64,000 bases of DNA from contig CAMQGK010000147.1 in NCBI GenBank assembly GCA_947000775.1, positions 3,430,001-3,494,000 of the forward strand. The letters run 5' to 3'. Under the pieces are notes generated by a model. That model had not been told where the DNA came from. It worked only from the letters and a program-made list of their open reading frames with translations, and searched no databases. This DNA is from Pterois miles. Taxonomy: Eukaryota; Chordata; Actinopteri; Perciformes; Scorpaenidae. The position numbers and the translations under genes were made by a program. Position 1 is the stretch's first letter, and the number at the start of each line of letters is the position of its first letter. This document shows, piece by piece, positions 1 through 11,245 of the stretch.

Positions 1-697
1 GATGTCTAAACCTATCGTTAAACTTAATTTAACATTAAATTGCTTCCGAGGTCACAGCATGTAATCCTAACACATTCGGTGAAATCACCACGTAATACGC
101 TGCTAAGAAGTCGCGATCATTTCACGTATTTCTGTGAGGTCATGTTGGTTATAAATGACAGTGCGGTGAATAAAACTAAAGTTGCACCACTTTGTCAGTC
201 TTCTGATAAACATTCAGGTCCTCAAGGCAGCAAAACCCAAGCAACAAATGGAAAGCAACGCAGATGGGCATTTGTTGCTCAATACATTGCTAACATTATC
301 TTATGCTAACATTTGGTGACGCTAATCTACAGATATCCTTAAATGGCTACGTCCCTCAGAGCAGAAGACCGGAGGGATGAATGTGTTTAACCAGAGGAAA
401 ATAATATACAGGATGTCTGGAAAACCTTCCCTGGATGAATCTGAGGAAAACTGATTTTCCATCAGCATTGTTTCCAAAAGTTGCTCATATCACCTGTTCC
501 TGACAGCCGGCTGTAAAACTGTCTCATCTACGATCCCAAAACCAAAACATCACCTTCCTGTACATAGTGGTGAGTCGTCGCACAGCTGAGATGAAATATT
601 CAGGACAACTGTGCATTTTGTTATAAAAACAACAGGATGTAGGTTTATATGTCATGAAAAGATTTAGGTATCAGATAGACGCCAAATAGCTGCGAAA

Positions 698-1567
698 CTG
701 ATTTTGTGACTCTTGATTTCCAAAGTGTGTCCAAGCTGATTAGAGCAGAAGATCACTGACGTTTTTATTCCCCTCTTTATTTTTTAAAGATGCTTTTAAA
801 AAAGCTTTCACTCGAGAAAGAACAAATAAAAGCGTTTGGTCACTTCAGGGTCAAACTTCAGCCGTCATGATAAAATGATCACGTCGTTCTATGTTTTCAT
901 GAAGGTAAGCTTTATATTATTTATATTTAAGTTTGACCCTGAAGTGGCCGTGCTCCTTTTATTTGGTTTTCACGTTTTTCTCAGGTTAAAACGAGGGCTG
1001 TCAATTGATATATTTAATAGTGATTAATCACATGACTGTCCTTGATTAATTGCAATTACTCACTAATTAATCACACACGTTTTTATGTTAAAAATGTATC
1101 TTAAAGGGAGATTTATCAAGTATTTAATCCTTTTATCAACATGCTCAGATCACAACATGGCAAACTGCAGCCCAACAGGCAACAACAGCTGTCAGTGTGT
1201 CAGAGTGCTGACTTGACTAGGACTTGATCCAGACTGACTGGGACTATCATGAAGTGGGCATGTCTGTAAAAGGGAGACTGGTGGGGACCCAGAGAACCCA
1301 TTTACATCCACACATCTGGAGGTCAGAGGAGCGTTATTGACATGACATAGATGGTACCGACGGATTCTGAGCCTGCAACAACCTAAAAATCCTAAGTTGC
1401 GTTGATGCTTTAAAGAAATTAGTAGCGTTAAAATAAATCTGCGTTAACGATTTATTATTGCGTTAACTTTGAGCGCCCTAGTTAAAAGCTTTTTAAAAAA
1501 GTACCATTCTGACATCTGATCTAATCAGCTTCAACACACTTTGGAAATCATCAGGAGTCATAAAATC
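698..1567. mobile_element. fold-back (long inverted repeat) element, interrupted
   Basis: The left arm at about 698-858 and the right arm at about 929-1567 are inverted copies. The match is clearest for cacttcagggtcaaactt (841-858) against its complement (929-946), and for the outer blocks around aaagtgtgt and agctgattaga near 724-745 against 1527-1550. The right arm is split by a 488-bp insertion at 993-1480. The arms are imperfect, so this is an old element. No open reading frame for a transposase is present. Confidence 0.7.
993..1480 (+). mobile_element. hAT-like non-autonomous element (agggctgtcaa family)
   Basis: It starts with gagggctgtcaa and ends with ttgagcgccct, degenerate terminal inverted repeats. 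It is flanked by an 8-bp direct repeat, gttaaaac (985-992) and gttaaaag (1481-1488). An 8-bp duplication and these ends fit a hAT-type MITE. The interior contains the block tgtctgtaaaagggagactg, shared with copies at 2808, 20718 and 50530. It sits inside the right arm of an older fold-back element. Confidence 0.7.
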
Positions 1568-2807
1568 TGTCTTCTGCAACACTTGTTCATATTTAAGCCC
1601 CGATTTAGTGGCCATTTTGAAAAAAGGCTGCAGCTCTCTGATATCTTTATCTCTACATCACATATAAACCCACATTGGTGCCAAATGAGTTACTTTCATT
1701 GCAAAATGCCCACTTGTTATGCTTAGCCGCCCTGCTATAGAGGCCTTCAGATGGGTTAGAGATGAGAACTTAAGGCTGTGAATGCTGCTGATAAAACGAC
1801 TTTGTGTTATCAACCATTACTGGAGAAATAAAGGGAGGATTTCTTTGAGGATGAAGCCCAAATGAATCGACACCAGTGTGTTGACTCAGAGAAAGGTGAG
1901 CGGTAATTTCACCAGGAATGGTGCTGAGAAACACAAGTTACAAAACTCCGCTGGGTTCCCCCAACCTAAAAAGGTATCCACTGGAGGTAATGTGGGACGC
2001 TTTGACTGAGAGGATCTGCCAGATGGCAGGTGGAGGAACACTTTCATGAGGTTTGGGTTGAGGAAAGCCTCTGAGGGAAAAGTTTGGAAACTGCAGCACA
2101 GCAGACCAGAGATGTGTTGTTTTTGGGATCCAGCAGCCAGCATTTCATAAGAGCCACAGAGGAGCTGCATCTACCCTTCATCCTCCCTCTCCTCCTCCTC
2201 CTCCTCCCTCCGGAGAGAACATGATATGGTATGTGTCTAGAAATGTACACACTGTCACTCTAAAAGAAAGGGACAGTGCTCCCTCTCTTTGTAATCAGGG
2301 AAACCCATGTACTGAAGAGGAAAACAATGTGGACAAACTCAGGTAACACCAGTTTCTCTTTAAAGAGCTTCAAAGGCGATTCTGCCCAGATTCACTTCTT
2401 AGGTTGATCTTCTGCAAAAACAGATGGGAACTCAGTGTGAAGGATCAGGGTTACCAAACCATCCCGAACGCCACAAAATACAAAAGGTAAACTTTTCTGA
2501 CATTTTGCTTCAAGGTTCAGGCTGTTCTCACACACCGTTCGTAGCTACACCTCCGAAAAGCAATGCACTGTAATTTGTATAAATATCCCACAATTCATAA
2601 GTAATCCATGTAACCGAGAATCAGGACAAACGGGATGGAGGGGTGGGTTAAAAACAGCACAGGACTTTCATCCAGGAGACCTGCGCTGGTATCCCCATTC
2701 CGGTCTCACGGGAAGGCGAATAAAATACTGTACGTGCTGTGAGTACTCGTGTGGGTGTTTTTGTGTGTCATTTGGATGACACGCATATGTCCGCAGTTAG
2801 GTTCAGG

Positions 2808-3110
2808 TTCATAAAGTGGGCATGTCTGTAAAGGGGAGACTGGTGGGGACCCAGAGAACCCATTTACATTCACACATCTGGAGGTCAGAGGTCAAGTGTG
2901 AAGTGTAATTTAACCTCCTCTGTGAAAAGCTGGTTTGATCTGGTTGGTACCGATGGATTCTTTAGGTTAGGTCTAGTTTCATACGATGCTACTAACTTTA
3001 GCTTTAATGAGCCCACTACACTAAAATCACAAGTTGCATTAATGCATTAAAGAAATTAGTGGTGTTAAAACAAATTTGTGTGACTATGTTATTATCCTGT
3101 TAAGTTTGAG
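2808..3110 (+). mobile_element. 3' part of the agggctgtcaa hAT-like family
   Basis: Shares the internal block from ataaagtgggcatgtctg through the gttggtaccgatggattc segment to the ttagtggtgttaaaac end with the copy at 993-1480. The 5' half is missing and the terminal repeat is eroded. About 400 bp on each side (2260-2800 and 3110-3800) hold no gene that I can see. Confidence 0.6.
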
Positions 3111-4169
3111 AAGACTATCCATCACTGGATCCCGTTGTCAGAGATGGCTGAGGGGTCATGTGACCTTTGTTCCACATCTAAAGGTTATTAGCAAAACACA
3201 ATAATATAATTATTAATATGAAATACAGCTGTCCCGAGCGTTTTCCCTCCGTAACTCGGACGATGACCCGTCATGGTGCCGTAACACCGAGCTGTAAGAT
3301 GTCTGGCTTTGCAGAATGTCAACCTAAAAGGCAGTTTGGGCAGAACAGGACCTCATCAGGACTCCAATACAACTCTTACAGATGGTGCAGGTGGCTGGAT
3401 TGCAAATCTTCACTTTGCTTTTTCCATTTTACTTATTGATTGAAACCACAAAGTAGCATCATGTGCATTCAAACACCAATAAAGAAACAACAGAGTAATT
3501 TTCCAAGTTTAGAAAATAAGTCTTGTTAAGAAACAGGTCAGAATATTTTGAGTATCTACTCTGCAAAAGTGTTTTTGCTCAGTATGTTGAATTAAGCCCA
3601 CACCAAGTGGGGAGAATACACAAATAGTCAATATCAGTATATCAGAAATTCATTAAGAACATACGCAAATATAATCATTTCCATACAGTAGATGACACTT
3701 AAATAACTGAGTAATGGGTTGAAATGGTGACACTGTAAAACTTTTTTTGCGTCATTGTGATTACTTTATGTGACAATACTTAGTCCTTAGCCCTGACAAA
3801 AAATGTACATCGGTGTGTTTAAGGCCTCTACTTACATTACAATTGATAGTAGTACATATTTAACATCCATGTGGCAGACACAATCAAATATGGGTGAATG
3901 CAAAAAACGAACATTTTTTGGTGCTGGATATGTCAACGTCTATGAGCTCGTTCGTTTAACCTTCAGAGTTACAAAATGTCACAAACAGATTCAGACGAGT
4001 GAACAAGAAGCTTCTGATGAGCAAAATTACACAATCAATTTTTAATCAACAAACGTTAATTACTCTTAATTCTGCTGGAAATGTGGGCAGATATTTGTCT
4101 CTCTTCCAAACAATCAGAGAATAACGTTTTCTTGCAGCTGTAGCCGTCATAGAAAACCCATTTTTTACC

Positions 4170-4775
4170 GCTTACACGCCAAACTTCTGTTCAGCCGAGT
4201 CGCACAGCAGTTCGTGAAATCGTCCCAAAATTTAATGTATTGATTTGTGTTCACAGTCACAAATTTCACTTTTTTTTGTGATGTGTCAGCTCAAAAAAAC
4301 AACAACAAAAAACAAGTTGGATCAAAAACCACAGGACTTGTGCCATAAGACAGCTGTTCTTGTTCGGTATGAAACCAAAAGTCAAAGTTGATTTATTTGC
4401 CACGTCACTCCTGTAATTAAATAACAGCACTTCCTGAGTTGTCTTAACCCAAACTGCGATCTTTTCCTAAACCTAACCAAGTAGATTTTGTCACATAACT
4501 GTACTAAAGTTATGACACTTCTGGAGTTATTTAATCCAAACCGAGATCTTTTCCCTAAACTTAACTAAGTAGTTTTTATCATGTAATGTCTGAAATGTCG
4601 TTTAGTTTTGTTTGCTCAACTTGCTGGACATTCATAGGAAAACGCATGAAAAAGATTTTGTTGAAAGTCATGCTGAGCGTCACCAAAAAAGGGATATTCG
4701 AATTTATGTACACAAATCCAGTTTCGTGACTATTTAACGAGATTTGAGATTGTTGCGTTGTCGCCGTGCTGCTCC
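4170..4775. repeat. dispersed teleost repeat (aaacctaactaagtag family)
   Basis: Contains the recurring modules tttgtgtt...cacaaatttcac, gttgatttatttgccac, and two copies of gatcttttcctaaacctaac followed by aagtag. The same modules recur at 10690-11245, 15440-15830, 41140-41345, 42860-43290 and in shorter pieces elsewhere (20500, 36270, 37440, 47090, 52870, 54160, 55130). Class unknown; no coding capacity. Confidence 0.65.
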
Positions 4776-5701
4776 ACCCTTGAGAGGAACAAGTCAGCTT
4801 GTTGTTAATGTTGTTTAGTTTATTCATTTATTATTTTTTTATTTTATCTGTCGACTAAATGCTGTACATGCTGCAGGTTAGATGTTGAGCGATGGGGAAC
4901 TTCTGTGATGGTTACTGCTTGTTTGAGGTGCACACAAAGTAATTTCTTTACTTTGCTTTTGGGTTGCTGATAGAAAATTTAAGTGTAAACTTTCCTCTTT
5001 CATTGGTCTTTCATTGGGATTTCAGCCCTCGATATATCTTTAAATTTTGGCACAAAAGAACACTGACAGAAACACATTCCTTGGGTCACAGTAAGACGAG
5101 TTAACACATCATAAATATATTTATATAGATATCACCTCATCTTTAAAAACAGTCCCCGTTTGTTCTAACTACCAGGCAGTCGTTGTTGTTAGATTAAAAT
5201 TCATGCTACTCGGTGTCATTTTAGGTCGTGAAAAATGATCCCGCATTTTTAAAATCCCAAGTTTTTATGTTAAATAAGGACATTATATTTCAGCTCCTTC
5301 TGAGATTATTCAGAAACTACCTGACGCGCTCCCTGGAAGAAGTTATGGAAAAAACAAACACGACTGCTGTGGATTAAAATGACAAATCTTAACAAGTGAT
5401 TGTTGGTCGCTGCATTCAGGTCCTTCAAACTACTTTCACGGTGTTTAAAATCGTAAAAAGTTTTCTCCTGGACAGCAGGACATTATGACTGGAGCAGTAA
5501 CAGGATTTTGAATCGTGATGCCATGAAACCAGAAAATTTAGTATTTGATACCAAAACCAGTGAAATTCCACGATTCTCGACACCAAATGGATGTTTTGAA
5601 ATAGTTTGAAATTGAAGTTTGAAATAGGTCGGTGGCCTGTTTCCTTCCGCTACGCAGCAAAGATGGCGACCGTTGAGGGTTAGAAGTGTCCAGCGTTTTG
5701 A

Positions 5702-5946
5702 ATTTTTTTATGTCCAACATCTGGGTATATAGAGTGCGCTGCATTGTGTCACCACTCACAGATAAAGTGTCTTCTTTATTATACTGGGCAAACAAACAAA
5801 CACATTTCATCAATAAGTGCTGCTGACGAAGGCTTTTTGCTGAAACGCCTTTGTTTGTTTGCCCAGAACAATAAAAAAGACACTTTATCTGTGAGTGGTG
5901 ACAAAATGCAGCGCACTTTTAATACCCAGATGATGGACAAAAAAAT
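5702..5946. repeat. long near-perfect palindrome with about 97-bp arms
   Basis: The left arm (5702-5799) and right arm (5848-5946) are reverse complements with few mismatches. Both carry acagataaagtg/cactttatctgt and gcaaacaaacaaa/tttgtttgtttgc. The loop of about 48 bp contains gctgacgaaggctttttgct. The 158-residue frame that runs through it is a by-product and resembles no known protein. It looks like a MITE or the end of an inverted-repeat transposon. Confidence 0.75.
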
Positions 5947-7924
5947 AATAAGCAGTCAAAACTTTATCTGTGAGTGCCGGAGATTTTATTCCTTCTGTTT
6001 TTACCACAATCTGGTTTCAGGATACTTCTCAAGACTTGGAGACATGCTCGCTGTCATTTTGTATTTCGTCTTCAACACAGATTTGTTGTTGACAAAGAAG
6101 CATCCGGGTAAACAAGCCAAACACATTTCTGTCGTCCCGGGACGCCGTAGAGGAACGAGTACCGTCACATTTCAGATTTTTGACGTAGTACCGAAGTATC
6201 GGTTGTTTCAAACGTCCTGATAAATACAAAACATACGCCACAAAACGACCTTAACTGTCTCGTCAAACATTATTACAGATAAATCCGACTGCAGTGAAAA
6301 CCACCGGCTAAGATCGTCATTTTCCAGTTTTCACTGTGCAACTGAAAAACTGCAACGACTGCATGGATGTTTATTTTGATTATTGCTTTACAGAATGTAG
6401 CTGATTTGTTTGGAAATAAATACAGTATTAATATCCCTGCAACACTGCTACTGGCAAAAACAGAGGCCACTTTTGCAAATATTTTTTTTTTTCTGGGAGT
6501 AAAATTACTCCAAATTGTATGTAATTTACTTAAAATATTAGTTGATTAGTATAAGAGAAATTTTGTTTTGAAATCTTGCTTGAAAGGTAAAAAACAAAAT
6601 TGATTTTTTTTTTGTCTCTTATTACAGTAAATCTCAGTAAACTTTGAATCTGAATTAAACTGCTACATATGTATGTATTCCTCAGTTAATGCTGGGTCTC
6701 AAACCAGCGCACTGTTCGTCATATCTCTGCTTTCCGTGTAGCGTATAGCTCATGCTTAGTCTTATCAAGTAGTCTGCTAATTAATTAGAAGTTTTATCAG
6801 TCATGCGGATGCTACCAGCTAATGCTACAATCTTACAGTAACTAGTGAGGAGACCCTTCACTCCCTCAGAGTTTTAACATTAATCAGCTAAGTTATTATT
6901 ATAGATTAACTTTGGCTCACTCCAAAAGACACAAACAACCAGAATATTTACACATAAAAAACACATTAAGAATCATAAAGTGCCCAAATGAAATATTTTG
7001 TTATTTAATATAAATTTCTCTACAGTGTGCACATTGTGTTCCCTTTAAATTCATCCTATTTTGAGTCCCTTTTTTTTTTTTTTTTTTAAATCTGTAAAAC
7101 CTGACGTCAGTCCAGACAGATGCTTTGTTTGGATGATGTAAAGTACATTTCATGCTTCCTTCCTCTCTCTCTCCTCTTCTTCCCTCCATACTGACTCGTA
7201 GCGTGGCTAATCACCGGTTGCCGTGGCGCTCGCTGGATTAGGGCTGTAATTTAAAATAAAAGGGACGCTTCTCTGCTCAGCCTGAATGCCGCTGTCAGAC
7301 ACCATGTGAGCGGTCGTTTCTGTTCCTCCCTCACAACAGCACAAGGTAACTGAAGAAGAGGAAGGAGAAGACACTTGCTGGTAGAAATTGGCACAGTAGA
7401 AACTGTTATTAGACAACTGTTAGCCAAAGCTTTAAAAAGAAGAGAGGAGGAATCTTAAAAACCTACCTCTGGACTATTTAGAGCAGTTTCAACTACAATT
7501 AAACTGGGATGTACAGGAAGTTTTCAGACGCTGTCAGCCAGACTCCCGTCCTCCTGCTTTTAGAAACATCTGTCTTCTTTTGAATCAGCGCTACAACACA
7601 AGTACAAAACCTCCTGCTGCACTCGATGTGACCTGCACGACTAGGTGGATGTGAACATGTAGAACAACACAGAACAGGTTACCGAGTGAGGATGAAGCAC
7701 TCTCAACATGTCAGACCCCATTCACACCTGGCTGCTTCAGGCCAGTCGCGTTTGAATCCATACGGTTTAACCACATTGCATTTGGATGTGATCGTCACGT
7801 ATTTATGGATACCTGCTTTAAATTATACTTGTGATCTCACGGATACAGTGGAGGGAGCTGATATTCAGAGAAAAAACTCAGAATCTGATATTTAAGTTGT
7901 AAATATATGGAAACCTACCCACAG

Positions 7925-8335
7925 AAATTGGCAAGATTGTGAAGTCATAAATTTCTGAGAAAAAAACTTGGACATACTCTGAGATTAAAGTGGCAAATTC
8001 ACGAGAAAGAACTTGCAAATTTATGAGATTATTAAGTCATAAATTTGAGGGAAAAAAACCTCAGATATACTCTGAAATTGAATATAATCTGAGATTAACG
8101 TGGCAAATTTGTTAGAAAATTTACAAAATCTCACAAAGCTGTGAGATTATAGAGTCATACATTTTGGAGAAAAAACGCAAATATACTCTGAGATTAAAGT
8201 GGCACATTTTTGAGAAAAAACTGACAAATTTTCAAGATTATTAAGTCATAGATTTACGAGAAAAAAAAACTTGGATATACTCTGAGATTGAAGTGACAAA
8301 CTTACAAGAAAAAAAAAAATCAGAAAATTAGTGGC
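7925..8335 (+). repeat. degenerate AT-rich tandem array (aaatttacgagaaaaaac type)
   Basis: Imperfect units of roughly 55-65 bp. Each contains a phrase like tctgagattaaagtggcaaa, then ttacgagaaaaaac, then gattattaagtcataaattt. The same family forms a larger array at 38920-39660. Confidence 0.65.
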
Positions 8336-8471
8336 ATGCAGAACTGAGGTGATGAAATGAAACCAACCAAGGAAACACAAGGTTGGCTCGATCCCGGGCT
8401 AATTATTTATATATATATATATATTTTACTTACAATGGGTCATAAATATAATATATTTCATGTATAAACAA

Positions 8472-8477
8472 TTTATT
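8472..8477 (-). promoter_or_regulatory. rims4: possible rims4 poly(A) signal
   Basis: This is the first AATAAA I can see on the minus strand downstream of the rims4 stop codon, about 1.3 kb away. The sequence beyond it is AT-rich. Without transcript data the 3' UTR end is a guess; the UTR could be longer, or use a variant signal. Confidence 0.3.
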
Positions 8478-9019
8478 TAGGCCGTGACACCAGATATCTG
8501 TATCTGCAACGATATGTACTAACAAGGGTTCTGGTTGGCACACAAATACTTTAACACTTTTTACCTCCTCAAGTCAGACAGTCACATTTCAGACTGTTTT
8601 TGATGCGTCTTGGCTGAATTTACACTTGACCACATACACTGGAAATCTCTATTTGGATGCGGATTCACAGATTGAAGAAACAACCAGGTAAAATGGGTCT
8701 TAGATCACTTTTTCTGAAACTCCCACAAAGCTGTACGTTTTCCTTCCTACCAAACACAACACCGGCTGATTATTTTGATCAGCACCTTCAACGAGAGATG
8801 ACAGAATAATCAGTAAAATCAGCTCATGTCATGACTGATTGTGATGTAAATGTTCAGGTTCTTGGGTCTTTGGGAACTCGTAACCTGCTAGTAATATAAA
8901 TCCACTCTGGGACCAGTTTATAGCTGCAGTAACGCAGCAGTACTCGAGTAGAGATCTAGATGCTTCCAGAAGGTCTAACAGGACTTTCATTCACGCCTCC
9001 ACTCACAGACAGAGTACCA

Positions 9020-9798
9020 AATGAAGTGGACATTGAAGGGCCGAATGTGTGACACAAAAAACAAAAACAGCTTTGAAACCAAGACGGTTGGTTACGACAA
9101 ATATATAGCAATAAAGCTATATATGTACAATTATTTTTTAAAAGATCCATTCAACTACAACCTGCTGTGGGAGGCTGGCGTCTCAAACAGTCTGAGGACC
9201 GTCTCACTTTGTCCCCGGTCCGGTGGACGGGCAGATAACACTCAGCAGCTGTCCAGCCCCTTAATGAGGACGCAGAAACACAACAAGCAGTCCTGGGAAT
9301 GACAACCGAATGTAGGCTGAGGAGGCGCGTAGCTGAAGCGAAGCCGAGCCCGCGGTGTGTTGTGGTCCCAACAGGATGGGATCAGTGTCGGCAACCGAGA
9401 CCTCGTTTGAAGTATCCTCATTAAGTGGGTTTTTGTTTTCTCATCAAAGAGACGTGAAGGGAGAACGTCTTCCTGTGAGCCGGAGGAGAGGTCGGTTGCA
9501 ATAACAAAAGAAATGTGCTTCCCGTGAGTCTCGGGAAACGGCCTGATACGATATCAAAAGAATTACAGTACATTTCCAATGAGAATGACCTACTAGTTAG
9601 TGAAGCCATTTCCCGATCAGGGGAGGGATTCTGCCCCAAGTGTGGCCGGACCCGTCAAAGTGCCCCTGGGTGAGATACTGAACACCTACCTGCTCCAGGA
9701 GCGGTGCCACCTGGCCGACCAGGCGCGGCGCTACAGGCTGTATAAAAATGTGTCGTAGGATTTGATTGCGATGGAATCAACTATACTTCTCTGGAGTC
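9020..9798. other. region just downstream of the rims4 stop, possible 3' UTR
   Basis: Moderately GC-rich sequence following the stop codon on the minus strand. The part at about 9640-9757 reads like degraded tRNA-SINE sequence (aagtgcccctgggtgagata resembles the gtgcccctgagcaaggcac module of the SINE at 43820). Nothing else recognised. Confidence 0.35.
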
Positions 9799-10017
9799 TT
9801 AGGATCGCTCACAACACGGCCCGATGGTGCTCTCCAGGGACATCTGGGACGAGTGGCGGATGAGCGGCGCCATCGTGGGGTCCACCATGGAGGAGGTAGG
9901 GAAGAGCTTGTACCAGCCAATCACCATCGTGCTGAGGTCCAGCTCCTCCAATAGGATTCTAGCTACGCCCATGAAGCATTTGCGGTCCATCCGTCCGTAG
10001 TTGCCCCAAACAATCAC
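9799..10017 (-). CDS. rims4: rims4 exon 6 (last coding exon, end of C2B domain)
   Basis: Last coding exon of rims4, a small RIM-family protein of the presynaptic active zone. The acceptor AG is at 10018-10019 after a CT-rich tract. Reading from 10017 in phase 0 gives VIVWGNYGRMDRK, then MGVARILLEELDL, then GWYKLFPTSSMVDPT, ending GPCCERS and a TAA stop at 9799-9801. This is the C-terminal half of a RIM C2B domain plus the conserved serine-rich tail. The NYGRM and LFPTSSMVDP forms and the C-terminal ERS fit RIMS4 better than RIMS1/2/3, as I recall those proteins. The exon supplies 72 residues, about 168-239 of the 239 visible. RIM C2B domains are known to lack a full set of calcium-binding aspartates, and the loop here has only one Asp. 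The previous exon ends in phase 0, so the junction reads KVVQ then VIVW. Confidence 0.95.
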   Translation of the reverse strand: MIVWGNYGRMDRKCFMGVARILLEELDLSTMVIGWYKLFPTSSMVDPTMAPLIRHSSQMSLESTIGPCCERS

Positions 10018-10210
10018 CTACGGAGAGAAGAAGGAGGCACGGAAAAAATGATGTATTCATACCGTATTACCAAAATATTCAACTTCTTTGTGTTTATGTG
10101 TTTAAGTCGATTTATTATAAATAATAAGAAAGGCTTTATAAGTGCACTTTCTTACAGCTTTACACCAAATGTGCTGCAGAATGCATCACCTGGACCATAA
10201 TTCTATACCA

Positions 10211-10240
10211 AGATAAGATAAGATAAGATAAGATAAGATA
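10211..10240 (+). repeat. (GATAA)n microsatellite
   Basis: Six perfect copies of a 5-bp unit, agata. The same pentamer recurs next to cctttattggtcccac-type sequence at 21111 and 31768. Confidence 0.95.
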
Positions 10241-10689
10241 CTGGGTTGTACAGAAAGAATGGATAAAATGTTTTATTGATTATCAGAGTCTGAAAGATGT
10301 TTTATTTTGAAAAATGTGTCTGTGTCTCTTGACACATGTACATGAAACGTTACAGTAGTCACATACAGTGTTGCATTTACTGTATCTAGCAGCCACACAT
10401 CGTTGCTGTAGTAGAAACCCAAAATAATCCGATTGTGCTGTGATTAAATTGCTATAAATGGATCAAAATGATGCTGAAATAACCACATAGTGATGCTGGT
10501 TTGTAAAAAGTCTAAATTGAGGCTTTGTCAGGTCTGTCCGCAAGACAACAAGCAAATAACTTTTAAAATGCTTGTTTTCTGAATGGAGTTTGGATGGATC
10601 AGTGCCAGGCGATGCTAATAGCAGGGGCGGGGCTTCAGTAGTACGGAGGTCACGTGACAAAAACTAGTTCTAGCTGGCTTTTGGAAAAG

Positions 10690-11245
10690 ATCATGTTTTG
10701 GCTTAAAACAACAACTTTTCAAAATGAAACTTGTTGGAATTAGAAATAGATTGACTTGGTAAGGCTAAGACAACAAAATGATTTAGTTAAGTTTAAGAAA
10801 ATATGGTGGCTTGGGTCAAAATAACTAAGTACATAAGTTATATGACAGAAATTACTAACTTAGCTTTACGAAAAGATTGCGCTTTGGGCTAAATCAACTC
10901 TGGAAGTGCCGTAACTTAAGTACGGAAGTTATGTGACAAAAGCTACTAAATTAGGTTTAGGAAAAGATCGCAGTTTGGGTTAAAATAGTGCTGTAACTTA
11001 AGTACAGTGACAAATAACAGCGGTCTGCTGATGAAAGTCTGGTGTTTCTTGACCCACCCATCCACCTGACCTCCCTACATGCTGTTTCGCTGCTCATTAT
11101 ACTTTCCGGTTCACAGTTACATGGATTACATATAAATTGAATTTGTGCTGCCGATCATCTAAAAAAACGTGAAATTCATGTCAATGTACACAAATCAATA
11201 CATCACATTTTGTGACTATTCCACGACCTGCTGTGCGACATCTGG
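10690..11245 (-). repeat. dispersed aaacctaactaagtag-family repeat, nearly full copy
   Basis: Reverse orientation. It runs from ttagttaagtttaagaaaat through two more taggtttaggaaaagatcgc-like modules, cacccatccacctgacctcc, and ends in the tcaatgtacacaaatcaata module with ttttgtgactatt. Matches the module order of the copy at 15440-15830. Confidence 0.7.

Noticed and set aside
5744..6220. 158-residue plus-strand frame
   Set aside because: Its first part is the right half of a palindrome, and the peptide resembles nothing known.
9643..9757. Plus-strand frame reading VPLGEILNTYLLQERC then HLADQARRYRLY
   Set aside because: Looks coding at first, but the DNA resembles the gtgcccctgagcaaggcac part of fish tRNA-SINEs, has no good splice sites, and no family is recognised.
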